DNA of 64,000 nt, taken from Rhodanobacter sp. MP7CTX1 (GTDB lineage Bacteria > Pseudomonadota > Gammaproteobacteria > Xanthomonadales > Rhodanobacteraceae). Shown here piece after piece: positions 46,217 through 55,098 of this stretch. Location of the stretch: the NCBI RefSeq assembly GCF_014205795.1, contig NZ_JACHCN010000008.1:149892-213891 (forward strand), in the 5' to 3' direction. The translations under genes were made by a program, and so were the position numbers. Positions within the stretch are counted from its first letter, which is position 1. Every line of letters starts with the position of its first letter. Below the pieces are notes generated by a model. It was not told where the DNA came from, searched no databases, and saw only the letters and a program-made list of their open reading frames with translations.

Positions 46217-46621
46217 ATGACCAACAAGACCGCGCTATCGCAGTACCTAGTCATCTCCCGCGGGCAGTGGGACAAAGACAGATCGCCCGAGGAAATACAG
46301 AAGTCGATTGACGACTTCTACGTCTGGCACGATCGACTCGTCAGCGAAGGGAGGCTGAAAGCGGGACAACGGCTCGCCAGAGAGGTGAAAGTTGTCTCGG
46401 AGCTCGGCGTGAGTGATGGCCCCTTTGCCGAATCCAAGGAAGTTGTGGGCGGCTACTGGTTTTTCATGGCCGGCAGCCTTGACGAAGCGGCGGCACTTGC
46501 CGCGCAGAATCCTTGCCTGGCCTTCGGTTTGATCAACGAGGTTCGACCCATTGAAGAGGAAAAGGCCAGCGCATTCAGGTTGAGCTGTGAAACGCCTGGG
46601 AATGCCGGCGATAAAGAATGA
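46217..46621 (+). CDS. YCII/DGPF-domain protein (cassette gene)
   Basis: The 134-residue protein has the YCII-related pattern: YLVISRGQW, a helix with WHDRLVSEGRLKAGQRL, VSDGPFAESKEVVGGYWFF (the DGPF motif) and SLDEAAALAAQNP. The fold is ferredoxin-like and often found beside sigma factors or alone in cassettes; no reaction is established. GGGAGAATTT precedes the ATG. It lies between the decayed attC and the terminal GTTAGAT. Confidence 0.85.
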   Translation: MTNKTALSQYLVISRGQWDKDRSPEEIQKSIDDFYVWHDRLVSEGRLKAGQRLAREVKVVSELGVSDGPFAESKEVVGGYWFFMAGSLDEAAALAAQNPCLAFGLINEVRPIEEEKASAFRLSCETPGNAGDKE

Positions 46622-46663
46622 CTTGCCGTGGAAATCATTGCGCGCGGCAAACTAGCCCTGCTC

Positions 46664-46670
46664 GTTAGAT
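46664..46670 (+). other. Integron-type core site GTTAGAT (right boundary)
   Basis: GTTAGAT fits GTTRRRY and stands about 40 bp after the YCII gene. An inverted TTGCCG/CGGCAA pair precedes it, but I cannot fit a complete attC around it. It probably marks the right end of the array. Confidence 0.4.
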
Positions 46671-46748
46671 AGAGAATGCCGACATGTCAGCTTGGGCGAA
46701 TAGTTCGCCTATGCTGGATTTTCTTTCTTGCCACCAGGAATGTTGGTC

Positions 46749-47813
46749 ATGTCCGTAGTCGCGCACGTCGATGAGAAGCCGCTCGCGGCGAAGGTGGTTG
46801 TGATCGGTCACCGGGGCGCCAGCGCGCTGCGGCCGGAACATACTCTGGCTTCATACGGTCACGCGATTGCCGACGGTGCCGACTTCATCGAACCGGACCT
46901 GGTGGTGACGAAGGACGGCGTCATGGTCGCGCGGCACGAGAGCGAATTCGGCGGCACTACTGACGTTGCCGAGCATCCTGAATTTGCCGCGCGCAAGACG
47001 ACAAAGACGATCGATGGCCACGCGGTCAGCGGCTGGTTCGTGGAGGACTTCAACCTGGCCGAACTGAAGACTTTGCGCGCGCGTGAACGACTGCCACAGC
47101 TTCGCAGCACGCGCCACGACGGCGAGTTCCCGATTCCTACACTGGAGGAAATCATCGCGTTCGTTGCCGACGAGTCGGCGCGGGTCGGTCGGCCCATCGG
47201 CATCATTCCGGAGATCAAGTGCGGCAGCTATTTTCGCAAGCTAGGCCTGCCGATGGAGGACAAGCTTCTGGCGACACTGGCCGCACACCCGTATACGCGT
47301 AGTGCCCCGGTGGAAATCCAGTCGTTCGAGATCGCCAATCTCAAGTACCTGCACGACAAGCTCGGTGGGACTCAGAGACGCCATCGGCACCCGAATATCC
47401 GTCTGCTGCAGTTGATCGGCGCGGCGGACGCACAACCCTGGGACATAGTGGCGGCAGGCGGACAACTCACTTACGGCCAAATGATGACGCCGACCGGCCT
47501 GCGCGACATCGCCAGTTATGCCGATGCGATCGGTCCGGGCATGCGCGCGATCATCCCGCTCGTCGCCGACGGCACGCTCGGCAGGCCCACCACGCTGGCG
47601 CATGACGCGCATGCGGCGGGGCTCGAACTCCACCCTTATACATTTCGCCCGGAAAACCAGTTCCAGGCGAAAAACTTCTGGCTGGGCGGCGACCCGGCCA
47701 CTCGTAACGAGGCTGGCTCGATCGCCGAAATCCGCGCGTACCTCGATGCCGGCATCGATGCGTTCTTCACCGACGATCCGGCGCTCGGCCGCAAGGCAGT
47801 CGACCTGCGCTGA
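46749..47813 (+). CDS. Glycerophosphodiester phosphodiesterase
   Basis: The 354-residue TIM-barrel enzyme splits glycerophosphodiesters into glycerol-3-phosphate and an alcohol. It has VVIGHRGASALRPEHTLASY (catalytic His), IEPDLVVTKDG, IGIIPEIKCG and a C-terminal FFTDDPALGR. The long LRSTRHDGEFPIPTLEE region fits the GlpQ group. No signal peptide is seen, so it may act in the cytoplasm unlike periplasmic GlpQ. The ATG at 46749 has AGGA eight bases before it. It begins a co-directional run of three lipid genes. Confidence 0.92.
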   Translation: MSVVAHVDEKPLAAKVVVIGHRGASALRPEHTLASYGHAIADGADFIEPDLVVTKDGVMVARHESEFGGTTDVAEHPEFAARKTTKTIDGHAVSGWFVEDFNLAELKTLRARERLPQLRSTRHDGEFPIPTLEEIIAFVADESARVGRPIGIIPEIKCGSYFRKLGLPMEDKLLATLAAHPYTRSAPVEIQSFEIANLKYLHDKLGGTQRRHRHPNIRLLQLIGAADAQPWDIVAAGGQLTYGQMMTPTGLRDIASYADAIGPGMRAIIPLVADGTLGRPTTLAHDAHAAGLELHPYTFRPENQFQAKNFWLGGDPATRNEAGSIAEIRAYLDAGIDAFFTDDPALGRKAVDLR

Positions 47814-47889
47814 GCGTCGCAGGGTAGTGCCGCGCACATCGGCATCCAGCCTTGGCTATGATCGACCGCAGCCCTTCACGGTTACCTGC

Positions 47890-48645
47890 ATGGTTGCGAT
47901 GCCCTCCCTGATTTTTCCGAACACCCGCCCGCGCTGGCTTTTCCCGCTCATCGCCTGCGCGGCGGTAGGCGCGATCGTGGGCGGGCTGGCGATGGCGCAG
48001 GATCCGGCCAGCCCGTGGCGTTGGTTGCACTGGATCGGCAAGCCGCTGGCCACCGTATTCATCTTGCTGTTGGTGTGGCTCACACGGTTGCCGGTATCAG
48101 CGCGCTATCGACGCTGGATCGCTACCGGCATCGGCTTCTCGTTGATCGGCGACGTCCTGCTGATGCTGCCAGCTGACTTGTTTGTGCCCGGGCTGGCGGC
48201 TTTCCTGCTGGGTCATCTGTGTTTCATTGCGGCGTTTGTCGGTGATAGCCGGTTCGCTGCGCGCCCCATCCTGTTACTGGCCAGTCTCGGCTACGGTGCG
48301 ATCAACCTGTGTCTGCTGTGGGGCTCGATCGGGGTGCCGCTGCGGTTGCCGGTGATCGTCTACGTGATCGTGCTGACCGGCATGGGCGGGCAGGCGATGG
48401 GGCGTGCGCAAGGTTTTTCGATGCATGGTGATCCGAGGGTACGCGGCGCCAGGTTGGCGGCCATTGGAGCGCTGACGTTCATGCTCAGCGATAGTCTGCT
48501 GGCGTGGAACCGCTTTCACGCAGCGATCCCGTGGGCCACTTTTTGGGTGCTCTCGACGTATTATCTGGCTTTATGGTGGATCGCATGCTCGGTGCAGAGC
48601 AGCAACGAAGCGACTAAGGCAGGCGCAGCAAAGCCGCTACATTGA
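47890..48645 (+). CDS. Lysoplasmalogenase (YhhN/TMEM86 family)
   Basis: The 251-residue protein has about seven to eight membrane spans. The family pattern is visible: WLHWIGKPLATVFILLLVWL, GIGFSLIGDVLLMLPADLFVPGLAAFLLGHLCF and GALTFMLSDSLLAWNRF with conserved Asp/Ser residues. TMEM86B and its relatives hydrolyse the vinyl-ether bond of lysoplasmalogens. The ATG at 47890 may be replaced by one nine bases later. It lies 76 bp after the phosphodiesterase gene. Confidence 0.85.
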   Translation: MVAMPSLIFPNTRPRWLFPLIACAAVGAIVGGLAMAQDPASPWRWLHWIGKPLATVFILLLVWLTRLPVSARYRRWIATGIGFSLIGDVLLMLPADLFVPGLAAFLLGHLCFIAAFVGDSRFAARPILLLASLGYGAINLCLLWGSIGVPLRLPVIVYVIVLTGMGGQAMGRAQGFSMHGDPRVRGARLAAIGALTFMLSDSLLAWNRFHAAIPWATFWVLSTYYLALWWIACSVQSSNEATKAGAAKPLH

Positions 48646-48694
48646 ATCGGGCATATTGAACCGGCCACATTGAATCGGGCACATTGAATTGAAC
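48639..48694 (+). repeat. 14-bp tandem repeat (four units) across a gene junction
   Basis: ACATTGAATCGGGC (48639-48652), ATATTGAACCGGCC, ACATTGAATCGGGC and ACATTGAATTGAAC stand head to tail. The array contains the stop codon of the lysoplasmalogenase gene and the TTG start of the next gene. Each unit contains a TTG, and 14 bp is not a multiple of three. Confidence 0.8.
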
Positions 48695-49957
48695 ACGCAG
48701 GAACTCATCATCACCTGGGCCACGCCGGTGTTCTTCGCGTTGATCGCGCTGGAACTGCTGGTGGCGAAGCTGCGCGGCAAGCGCGCGTATGCCAGCAACG
48801 ATGCGATCAACAGCATCGGGCTGGGCGTGATTTCGCAGATCGTCGGCGTGTTCAGCAAGTTGCTGACCTTCGGTATCTACGCCTGGTGCGTGCAGCATCT
48901 GGCGCTGATCACCTTGCCGGAGGACAACCTGGCGGTGTGGGTCGGTGCGTTGCTGCTGTACGACTTTTGCTACTACTGGCTGCATCGCTGCGGGCACCGG
49001 GTGAACATCCTGTGGGCCGCGCATGTGGTGCACCACCAGAGCGAGCACTACAACCTTTCCACCGCGCTGCGCCAGACCGGAAGCGGCGTGCTGCTGGGCT
49101 GGCTGTTCTATCTGCCGCTGGCGCTGCTGGGGGTGCCGCTGAAAGTGTTCGTGATCGTGGCGCTGATCGACTTGCTCTATCAGTTCTGGGTGCATACCGA
49201 ACAGATCGGCCGGCTCGGCTGGTTCGATCGGGTGTTCTGTTCGCCGTCGAACCATCGCGCGCATCACGCGGTGAACGATCGTTACCTGGACCGCAATTAC
49301 GGCGGCATCCTGATCGTGTGGGACCGGCTGTTCGGTAGCTTCATCGAGGAAGACGATACCGACCCGCCGGTCTACGGCACGCGATCACCGCTGCGCAGCT
49401 GGAACCCGCTGTGGGCCAATGCCGAGGTGTACTGGAGCACCGCGGTGGACGCCTGGCACGCGCGGCGTTGGCGCGATAAGTTGCTGCTGTGGCTGAAGCC
49501 GCCAGGCTGGCGGCCGACGGATGTGGCGGAGCGTTACCCCAAATCGGCGTTCGTGATGAGCAGTGAGCGTTTCAATCCGCCGGTGTCGCGCGCGCTGACG
49601 ATTTACGCGTTGCTGCAATTTGCGTTGCTGCTCGCGATGACCACGCAGTTTCTCGGCATGACGAGTACCGCGAGCTTCCCGGCGATGCTGGCTTACGCGG
49701 TGTATCTGGTGGCCAGCCTGTGGGTGCTTGGGGCACTGATGGAAGCACGGCGCTGGGCGCCATGGGTGGAAGGGTTGCGTTTGCTGGCGACGGCGCTGGT
49801 GCCGGCTTTGAGCGGTCAGTGGTTCGGCAACAGCCATCTGGACGGCCATATCGCGATGGCTATCGCAGCGCTATTCGGACTCAGTGCACTCGCGCTGCCG
49901 TGGGTACTCGGCAACCGCCATGCCGATACGTTGCCCGGCAACCCCGCGCCGTTGTAG
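48689..49957 (+). CDS. Alkylglycerol monooxygenase-like di-iron membrane protein
   Basis: The 422-residue protein has about eight membrane spans and the FA_hydroxylase His clusters HRCGH, HVVHH and HRAHH. The stretch WAAHVVHHQSEHYNLSTALR is the hallmark of alkylglycerol monooxygenase (TMEM195/AGMO), which cleaves O-alkyl ether lipids. The start is a TTG inside the tandem repeat; no ATG lies near. It follows the lysoplasmalogenase gene by 43 bp. A general sterol-desaturase role remains possible. Confidence 0.85.
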   Translation: MNTQELIITWATPVFFALIALELLVAKLRGKRAYASNDAINSIGLGVISQIVGVFSKLLTFGIYAWCVQHLALITLPEDNLAVWVGALLLYDFCYYWLHRCGHRVNILWAAHVVHHQSEHYNLSTALRQTGSGVLLGWLFYLPLALLGVPLKVFVIVALIDLLYQFWVHTEQIGRLGWFDRVFCSPSNHRAHHAVNDRYLDRNYGGILIVWDRLFGSFIEEDDTDPPVYGTRSPLRSWNPLWANAEVYWSTAVDAWHARRWRDKLLLWLKPPGWRPTDVAERYPKSAFVMSSERFNPPVSRALTIYALLQFALLLAMTTQFLGMTSTASFPAMLAYAVYLVASLWVLGALMEARRWAPWVEGLRLLATALVPALSGQWFGNSHLDGHIAMAIAALFGLSALALPWVLGNRHADTLPGNPAPL

Positions 49958-50019
49958 GAGCGCACCCTGTGCGCGATTTGCGCTGGCGGAAGGGCGTCGC
50001 GCATAGGGTGCGCGCCTAC
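49954..50019. repeat. REP-like palindrome (23-bp arms)
   Basis: Arms 49954-49976 and 49997-50019 are complementary at 21 of 23 positions (GTAGGAGCGCACCCTGTGCGCGA type). The left arm overlaps the stop codon of the monooxygenase-like gene. Confidence 0.75.
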
Positions 50020-50115
50020 CCCCAGGCGCCATGGGAGATTTGCCTGTGGCTCAAGGCATGCAGGCATGGGCGGCAGTATTCGCTATGATCGCCGCTTGCT
50101 TACGGGGGTCATGCG

Positions 50116-51627
50116 ATGGGTTTTTTCAGCAAGCTGGTGCGCCACAAGACGGTTGAGCAGTTGCAATCTGAGGTCGGTAAGCGCGGCGATTTCCGCCGTG
50201 TGCTGGGGTTGTGGCAGCTCACCGCGATCGGCATCGGCGGCATCATCGGCGTGGGTATTTTCGTGCTGGCTGGCCAGCAGGCTGCCGCCAATGCGGGCCC
50301 TGCCGTAGCGCTCAGCTTCATCATCGCCGGTCTCGGCAGCGCCTGCGCGGCGCTGTGCTATGCCGAATTCGCCGGGTTGATCCCGGTCACTGGCAGCGCC
50401 TACACCTACGGTTATGCGGTACTCGGTGAATTTGTCGCCTGGATCATCGGCTGGGATCTGCTGCTGGAATACGCGCTGGTGGTGGCGGTGGTGGCGATCG
50501 GCTGGTCCGGCTACGTGCAGGTACTGCTGAACTCGGCCGGCGTACATTTGCCGGAGTGGGCCCAGCAGAGCATGAGCACACAGACGATGCAGTACTACCT
50601 GCAGCAGGTCTTCGGCGCGCACGGCGCCCAGGCGATCGCGGGACCCAGCGACGGCCACCGTTTCAACGTGATTGCCGCGGGTGTGTCGGTGGCGGTCGCG
50701 GTGCTGCTCACCGTGCGCACCGAGTGGGGCGCGCGCTTCAACACGGCGGTGGTGGCGATCAAGGTGATCGGCGTCATGCTAGTGGTCGGCGTGGGCGTGT
50801 TCTACATCAACACGGCGAACTGGCATCCGTTCATTCCTGCGCGCATCGTCGACGCCACCACGGGCATCGGCCACTTCGGTTGGCAAGGTGTGCTGACCGG
50901 CGCCAGCGTGGTGTTCTTCGCGGTGTTCGGCTACGACACTCTGACCACGGCCGCCGAAGAGGCCAAGCACCCACAGCGCGATCTGCCGCGCGCAGTGCTG
51001 CTGTCGCTGGCGATCGCGATGGTGCTGTATATCGCGGTGTCACTGGTGCTCACCGGCATCACGCCTTACAGCCATCTGAGCGGCGAAGCGTCGGTCTCCG
51101 ATGCATTCGAGTCGATCGGTCTGCACTGGCTCAGCATCACGATCGCGGCCGCCGCGGTGATCGGCGTCACCAGCGTGCTGTTTGCGTTCATGCTCGGCGC
51201 GGCGCGGATCTGGTTTGCGCTGGCGCGCGACGGCCTGCTGCCCGGCTGGTTTGCCAAGGTCAGCCCGCGCTTCGGCACACCGGCGCGACCGACCATCATC
51301 CTGGGCTTGTTCACCGCGCTGGTGGCCGGCCTGCTGCCGATCGGTCAGGTGGCCGAGCTGGTCAATATCGGCACGCTCAGTGCGTTCATCATCATCTGCG
51401 GCTCGATCATGTTGCTGCGTGCGCGCCGACCGGACCTGCAGCGCAACTTCAGGACGCCGGCCGTGTGGTTTACCGGGCCGCTCGGCATCATCTTCTCGGT
51501 TGTGCTGATCTATGGCTTGCCGTGGATCACCTACGAGCGCTTCATCATCTGGATGGGGCTGGGCTGCGTGATCTACTTCGGCTATGGCATTCGGCACAGC
51601 AAGCTGGAACAGGGCAATGGAGCATGA
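50116..51627 (+). CDS. APC-family amino acid permease (cationic/YfnA type)
   Basis: The 503-residue transporter has about twelve membrane spans. The APC opening LTAIGIGGIIGVGIFVLAGQ (first helix break, substrate site) and the long helix with GYDTLTTAAEEAKHPQRDLPRA fit the CAT subfamily, which carries amino acids with protons. Which amino acid cannot be told. GGGGGT precedes the ATG. It stands alone after the REP-like element. Confidence 0.92.
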   Translation: MGFFSKLVRHKTVEQLQSEVGKRGDFRRVLGLWQLTAIGIGGIIGVGIFVLAGQQAAANAGPAVALSFIIAGLGSACAALCYAEFAGLIPVTGSAYTYGYAVLGEFVAWIIGWDLLLEYALVVAVVAIGWSGYVQVLLNSAGVHLPEWAQQSMSTQTMQYYLQQVFGAHGAQAIAGPSDGHRFNVIAAGVSVAVAVLLTVRTEWGARFNTAVVAIKVIGVMLVVGVGVFYINTANWHPFIPARIVDATTGIGHFGWQGVLTGASVVFFAVFGYDTLTTAAEEAKHPQRDLPRAVLLSLAIAMVLYIAVSLVLTGITPYSHLSGEASVSDAFESIGLHWLSITIAAAAVIGVTSVLFAFMLGAARIWFALARDGLLPGWFAKVSPRFGTPARPTIILGLFTALVAGLLPIGQVAELVNIGTLSAFIIICGSIMLLRARRPDLQRNFRTPAVWFTGPLGIIFSVVLIYGLPWITYERFIIWMGLGCVIYFGYGIRHSKLEQGNGA

Positions 51628-51678
51628 GGCCGTTGGTGAACTGGTTCGGCTGTCGATAAGCGCTGCTTGCGGCAGGGA

Positions 51679-52752
51679 TCAATGGGCATTGACCGCCCGA
51701 TCGCGGCCGTCAAACTTGGCGCGACGCATGGCCTGGTCGGCGCGCGCCAGCAAGGCTTCGATATTTTCGGCGGCATGAAGGCATTCGGCGACGCCGATGC
51801 TGACGGTCAGCGGGCCGTCCGGGCGTTGCACCGCGTGCACGGCGAGCCGCAGCTGCTCTGCCCTGCGGCTGGCCTGGTGCAGATCGAGACCGGGCAGCAG
51901 CATGGCGAATTCCTCGCCGCCGATGCGACCAATTAGGTCGCTTTTGCGCATCTGCGCGCGCAAGGTGGCGGCCAGTGCTATCAGTGCGGCATCGCCAGCA
52001 GCGTGGCCGTGGTCGTCGTTGAGCTGTTTGAAGTGGTCTGCGTCCAGGAACAGCGTGGACGCCGGCTTTTGCTGACGATGCGCCTCGCCGAGCGCGAGCC
52101 GCGCCAGCTCAAGAAAGCGGTTGCGCAGCAATAATCCGGTCAGGCCGTCAGTATTGGCCTGCTCGCGCAGCTGCCGTTCCAGCCGGAACTGTTCGAACAA
52201 CGTGCGCGCCATGAACGCGCGCAGCACGGCCGACAGCGAAATGGCAATGGCCATGTAGACGGCGTACTGGACAATCTGCACGCCATCGGCTGCGCCGAGT
52301 ACCAGCATGGACAGTGGTCCGAAGGCACATAGCGCCATCGCAACGGTGAAGTCCCACAACCCGAGCCAGATCACCGACGACGCCACCGGCAGCAGCAAGC
52401 CGGGCAACACCCAGGGCTGTCCCCGCACGTGGCCCATGCCGTTGAGGTTGATGCCAATCTCGAGCAACAGCACGCAAGACAGTGCCAGCAGACTGAGCGA
52501 TAGCGGCCGCCGCACGCGCGTGGCAGCCGTGGCCACCAGCAGCAGCGGCAGCGCTGGTGTCAGCCTCAGCAGCAGCGGTAGGGATGAAGCAGCGACCAGG
52601 GTGCTGGCAGCCGTCGCCGCCACATAGGCCAAACAGGCAACCAGCATCAGCGCCTGGATCATCGGCCGCATGCGCTGGGCCAGATATTGCGTGTATTCGC
52701 GGCGCTGATCAGGTTCGCAACTGTGCTGCGGGCTTATGGACAAGGCGTGCAT
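51679..52752 (-). CDS. Membrane-bound diguanylate cyclase (GGDEF)
   Basis: The 357-residue protein has about six membrane spans in the first 190 residues and a C-terminal GGDEF domain. The active site is GGEEF in RIGGEEFAMLL. Five residues upstream lies RKSD, a complete RxxD inhibitory site, so product feedback by cyclic di-GMP is likely. The start is uncertain: ATG 52752 is used, ATG 52815 would add 21 residues. Its signal is unknown because the membrane part resembles no named sensor. Confidence 0.9.
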   Translation of the reverse strand: MHALSISPQHSCEPDQRREYTQYLAQRMRPMIQALMLVACLAYVAATAASTLVAASSLPLLLRLTPALPLLLVATAATRVRRPLSLSLLALSCVLLLEIGINLNGMGHVRGQPWVLPGLLLPVASSVIWLGLWDFTVAMALCAFGPLSMLVLGAADGVQIVQYAVYMAIAISLSAVLRAFMARTLFEQFRLERQLREQANTDGLTGLLLRNRFLELARLALGEAHRQQKPASTLFLDADHFKQLNDDHGHAAGDAALIALAATLRAQMRKSDLIGRIGGEEFAMLLPGLDLHQASRRAEQLRLAVHAVQRPDGPLTVSIGVAECLHAAENIEALLARADQAMRRAKFDGRDRAVNAH

Positions 52753-52975
52753 GGCATCTCGGTTGAAAGGAGGACGTGCGGATATTGCCGATGACTCCAG
52801 CAAGATGAGTGCCATGATCGTATCGGCCGGAACAGGCGCCGCTTGATCGCAAGCGCTCCCATGACCTTCGGCATGGGTTAAGCGTGGCGGGACCGGTCTA
52901 GCATCGACGCCTTGAGTCCATGTCGTGGCAGGTATACGCGTCGTGGATTCCCCCCATCGTCCACCGGAGAACGCA

Positions 52976-54874
52976 TTGAAAGTCACCCGCCTCGCTTCCG
53001 CCCTCGTTGCCGCCGCTTTCGGGCTGGGCAGTTTCGCCGCGCTTGCCGATGTACCGGCACCGCAGGATGTGCCGTTTCAGGGCACCTTGAAGATCAATGT
53101 GGATGCCACAGACCTGGCCCATCGCGTCTTCCGCGTGCATGAAGTGGTGCCGGCGCAGCCGGGTCCGCTAACGCTGCTGTACCCGCAGTGGCTGCCGGGC
53201 AACCACTCGCCGAGTGGCCCGATCGACAAGCTGGCGGGGCTGGTGGTGACGGCGAACGGCAAGCCGCTGCCGTGGAAGCGCGACACGCTGAACGTATACG
53301 CGTTCCATGTCGACGTGCCGCAGGGTGTCAATAGCGTGGAGGTGTCGTTCGAGTATCTGTCCGCACAGAACACCCGCGAAGGTCGCGTGGTGATGACGCC
53401 GGAAATGCTCAACCTGCAGTGGAACGCGAACACGCTGTATCCGGCCGGCTACTTCAGCAGGCGCATCATGGCCGAGGCCAGCGTGAAGTTCCCCGTCGGC
53501 TGGCAGTTCGGCAGCGCGCTGGAAGTGGCTTCGCACGATGGCGACACGGTGAATTTCAAGCCGATCGGCTACAACGATCTGGTCGATTCGCCGATCTACG
53601 CCGGCAAGTATTTCAAGCGCGTCGATCTCGATCCGGGTTCGAAGACACCTGTGCACATGGACATCGTGGCGGACGCCGCGAAGTATCTTGAGATCACGCC
53701 GGCGCAGCTGAAGTTGCATCAGAATCTGGTGCAGCAGATGTACAAACTTTACGGCGCGCATCACTACGATCACTACGATTTCCTGTTTTCGCTGAGCGAT
53801 AAGATGAGCGGCAATGGACTGGAGCATCATCGCTCCAGCGAAGATGGCGTGGGCACGGATTACTTCACCGAGTGGGACAAGAATGCGGTGGTCCGCGACC
53901 TGCTTCCGCATGAGTTCAACCACTCGTGGGACGGCAAATACCGTCGACCGGCCGACCTGTGGACGCCCAATTTCAATGTGCCGATGCAGGACTCCCTGCT
54001 ATGGGTATACGAGGGCCAGACCCAGTTCTGGGGCTACGTAATGGCAGCGCGCTCGGGTCTGTGGAACGAGGATCAGGCGCACGACATCCTGGCCCTGGTG
54101 GCGGCAACTTATGATCGCGGCCGTCCGGGCCTGGCCAGCTGGCGCAACATCCAGGACACCACCAACGATCCGATCATCGCGCAGCGGGCGCCGCTGCCGT
54201 ACCGCAATTACCAGGCGAGCGAGGATTATTACTCAGGCGGCCAGATGATCTGGCTCGACGTGGACGCCAAGCTACGTGAGCTGAGCCATGACAAGCATTC
54301 CATCGACGACTTCGCCAAGGCGTTCTTCGGCATGGACAACGGCAGCTTCGTCACCAATACCTACACGTTCGACGAGGTGGTGAAGACCCTCAACGACATC
54401 CAGCCGTTCGACTGGACCGGCTATCTGCGCGGCCGTCTGGACGGCCATGGTCCGCTGATCGGCGGCATCGAGTCGCATGGCTGGAAGCTGGTGTACAGCG
54501 ACAAGCCCTCCGCCGCGGTCAAGGCGGTGGAAATGCGTCGCCACTCCGCTGACTTCACCTATTCGCTTGGCGTCTCGGTCGGCAAGGATGGCGAGATCGG
54601 CGACGTACTGTGGGATGGTCCGGCGTTCAAGGCCGGTCTATCGCCAGGCATGACGGTCATTGCCGTCAACGGCCATGACTACAACAGCGATGCGCTGAAG
54701 GACGCCGTCACCGCGGCAGCGGCAGACAAGAGCCAGTCGGTCGAGTTGCTGGTGAAGAACTTCGACGAGTACAAGACGGTGCGTATCGATTACCACGATG
54801 GCCTGAAGTACCCGCACCTGGTACGCGATACCGGCAAGCCCGACACCCTGGGCCTGCTGCTCAAGGCACGCTGA
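52976..54874 (+). CDS. M61-family glycyl aminopeptidase-type metallopeptidase with PDZ domain
   Basis: The 632-residue secreted peptidase has a signal peptide (about 1-25, ending ALADVPAP), an N-terminal beta domain, the zinc motif HEFNH (312-316) with WDGKYRRPADL, the VYEGQTQFWG glutamate helix and a C-terminal PDZ domain (about 530-632, PGMTVIAVNGHDY). The TTG at 52976 is preferred for its GGAGAACGCA ribosome site; a GTG 51 bases upstream has none. M61 enzymes favour Gly and Ala N-termini and act in the periplasm. Confidence 0.92.
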   Translation: MKVTRLASALVAAAFGLGSFAALADVPAPQDVPFQGTLKINVDATDLAHRVFRVHEVVPAQPGPLTLLYPQWLPGNHSPSGPIDKLAGLVVTANGKPLPWKRDTLNVYAFHVDVPQGVNSVEVSFEYLSAQNTREGRVVMTPEMLNLQWNANTLYPAGYFSRRIMAEASVKFPVGWQFGSALEVASHDGDTVNFKPIGYNDLVDSPIYAGKYFKRVDLDPGSKTPVHMDIVADAAKYLEITPAQLKLHQNLVQQMYKLYGAHHYDHYDFLFSLSDKMSGNGLEHHRSSEDGVGTDYFTEWDKNAVVRDLLPHEFNHSWDGKYRRPADLWTPNFNVPMQDSLLWVYEGQTQFWGYVMAARSGLWNEDQAHDILALVAATYDRGRPGLASWRNIQDTTNDPIIAQRAPLPYRNYQASEDYYSGGQMIWLDVDAKLRELSHDKHSIDDFAKAFFGMDNGSFVTNTYTFDEVVKTLNDIQPFDWTGYLRGRLDGHGPLIGGIESHGWKLVYSDKPSAAVKAVEMRRHSADFTYSLGVSVGKDGEIGDVLWDGPAFKAGLSPGMTVIAVNGHDYNSDALKDAVTAAAADKSQSVELLVKNFDEYKTVRIDYHDGLKYPHLVRDTGKPDTLGLLLKAR

Positions 54875-54967
54875 GGCGATCCGCTTCCCGCTTCCCCGAG
54901 TCAGTTCGGGGAAGCGCGTTGATTCGGGTGGGCGGAATCCCCCAGTCACGCCCTACGGCAACTCGGC

Positions 54968-54973
54968 TATACT
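54968..54973 (+). promoter_or_regulatory. -10 box of the tRNA-Arg promoter
   Basis: TATACT (54968-54973) lies about 48 bp before the mature tRNA and is followed by a GC-rich GCGCTCCCGCGG discriminator, as is usual for stringently controlled tRNA genes. No good -35 box is seen. Confidence 0.4.
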
Positions 54974-55021
54974 GCGCTCCCGCGGTATGAGCCTCCGGCT
55001 CGGCACCGCGTCGGCCACCAT

Positions 55022-55098
55022 GCGCTCGTAGCTCAGCTGGATAGAGTACTGCCCTCCGAAGGCAGTGGTCGTGGGTTCGAATCCCGCCGAGCGCACCA
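55022..55098 (+). tRNA. tRNA-Arg (CCG anticodon)
   Basis: The 77-base gene folds into a complete cloverleaf with a perfect 7-bp acceptor stem (GCGCTCG/CGAGCGC), TTCGAAT in the T arm and encoded CCA. The anticodon CCG (55056-55058) reads CGG. Confidence 0.96.

Noticed and set aside
54890..54915. Hairpin GCTTCCCCGA/TCGGGGAAGC after the M61 peptidase gene as a terminator
   Set aside because: The stem is good but no T-run follows; the stop role is not supported enough for a feature.
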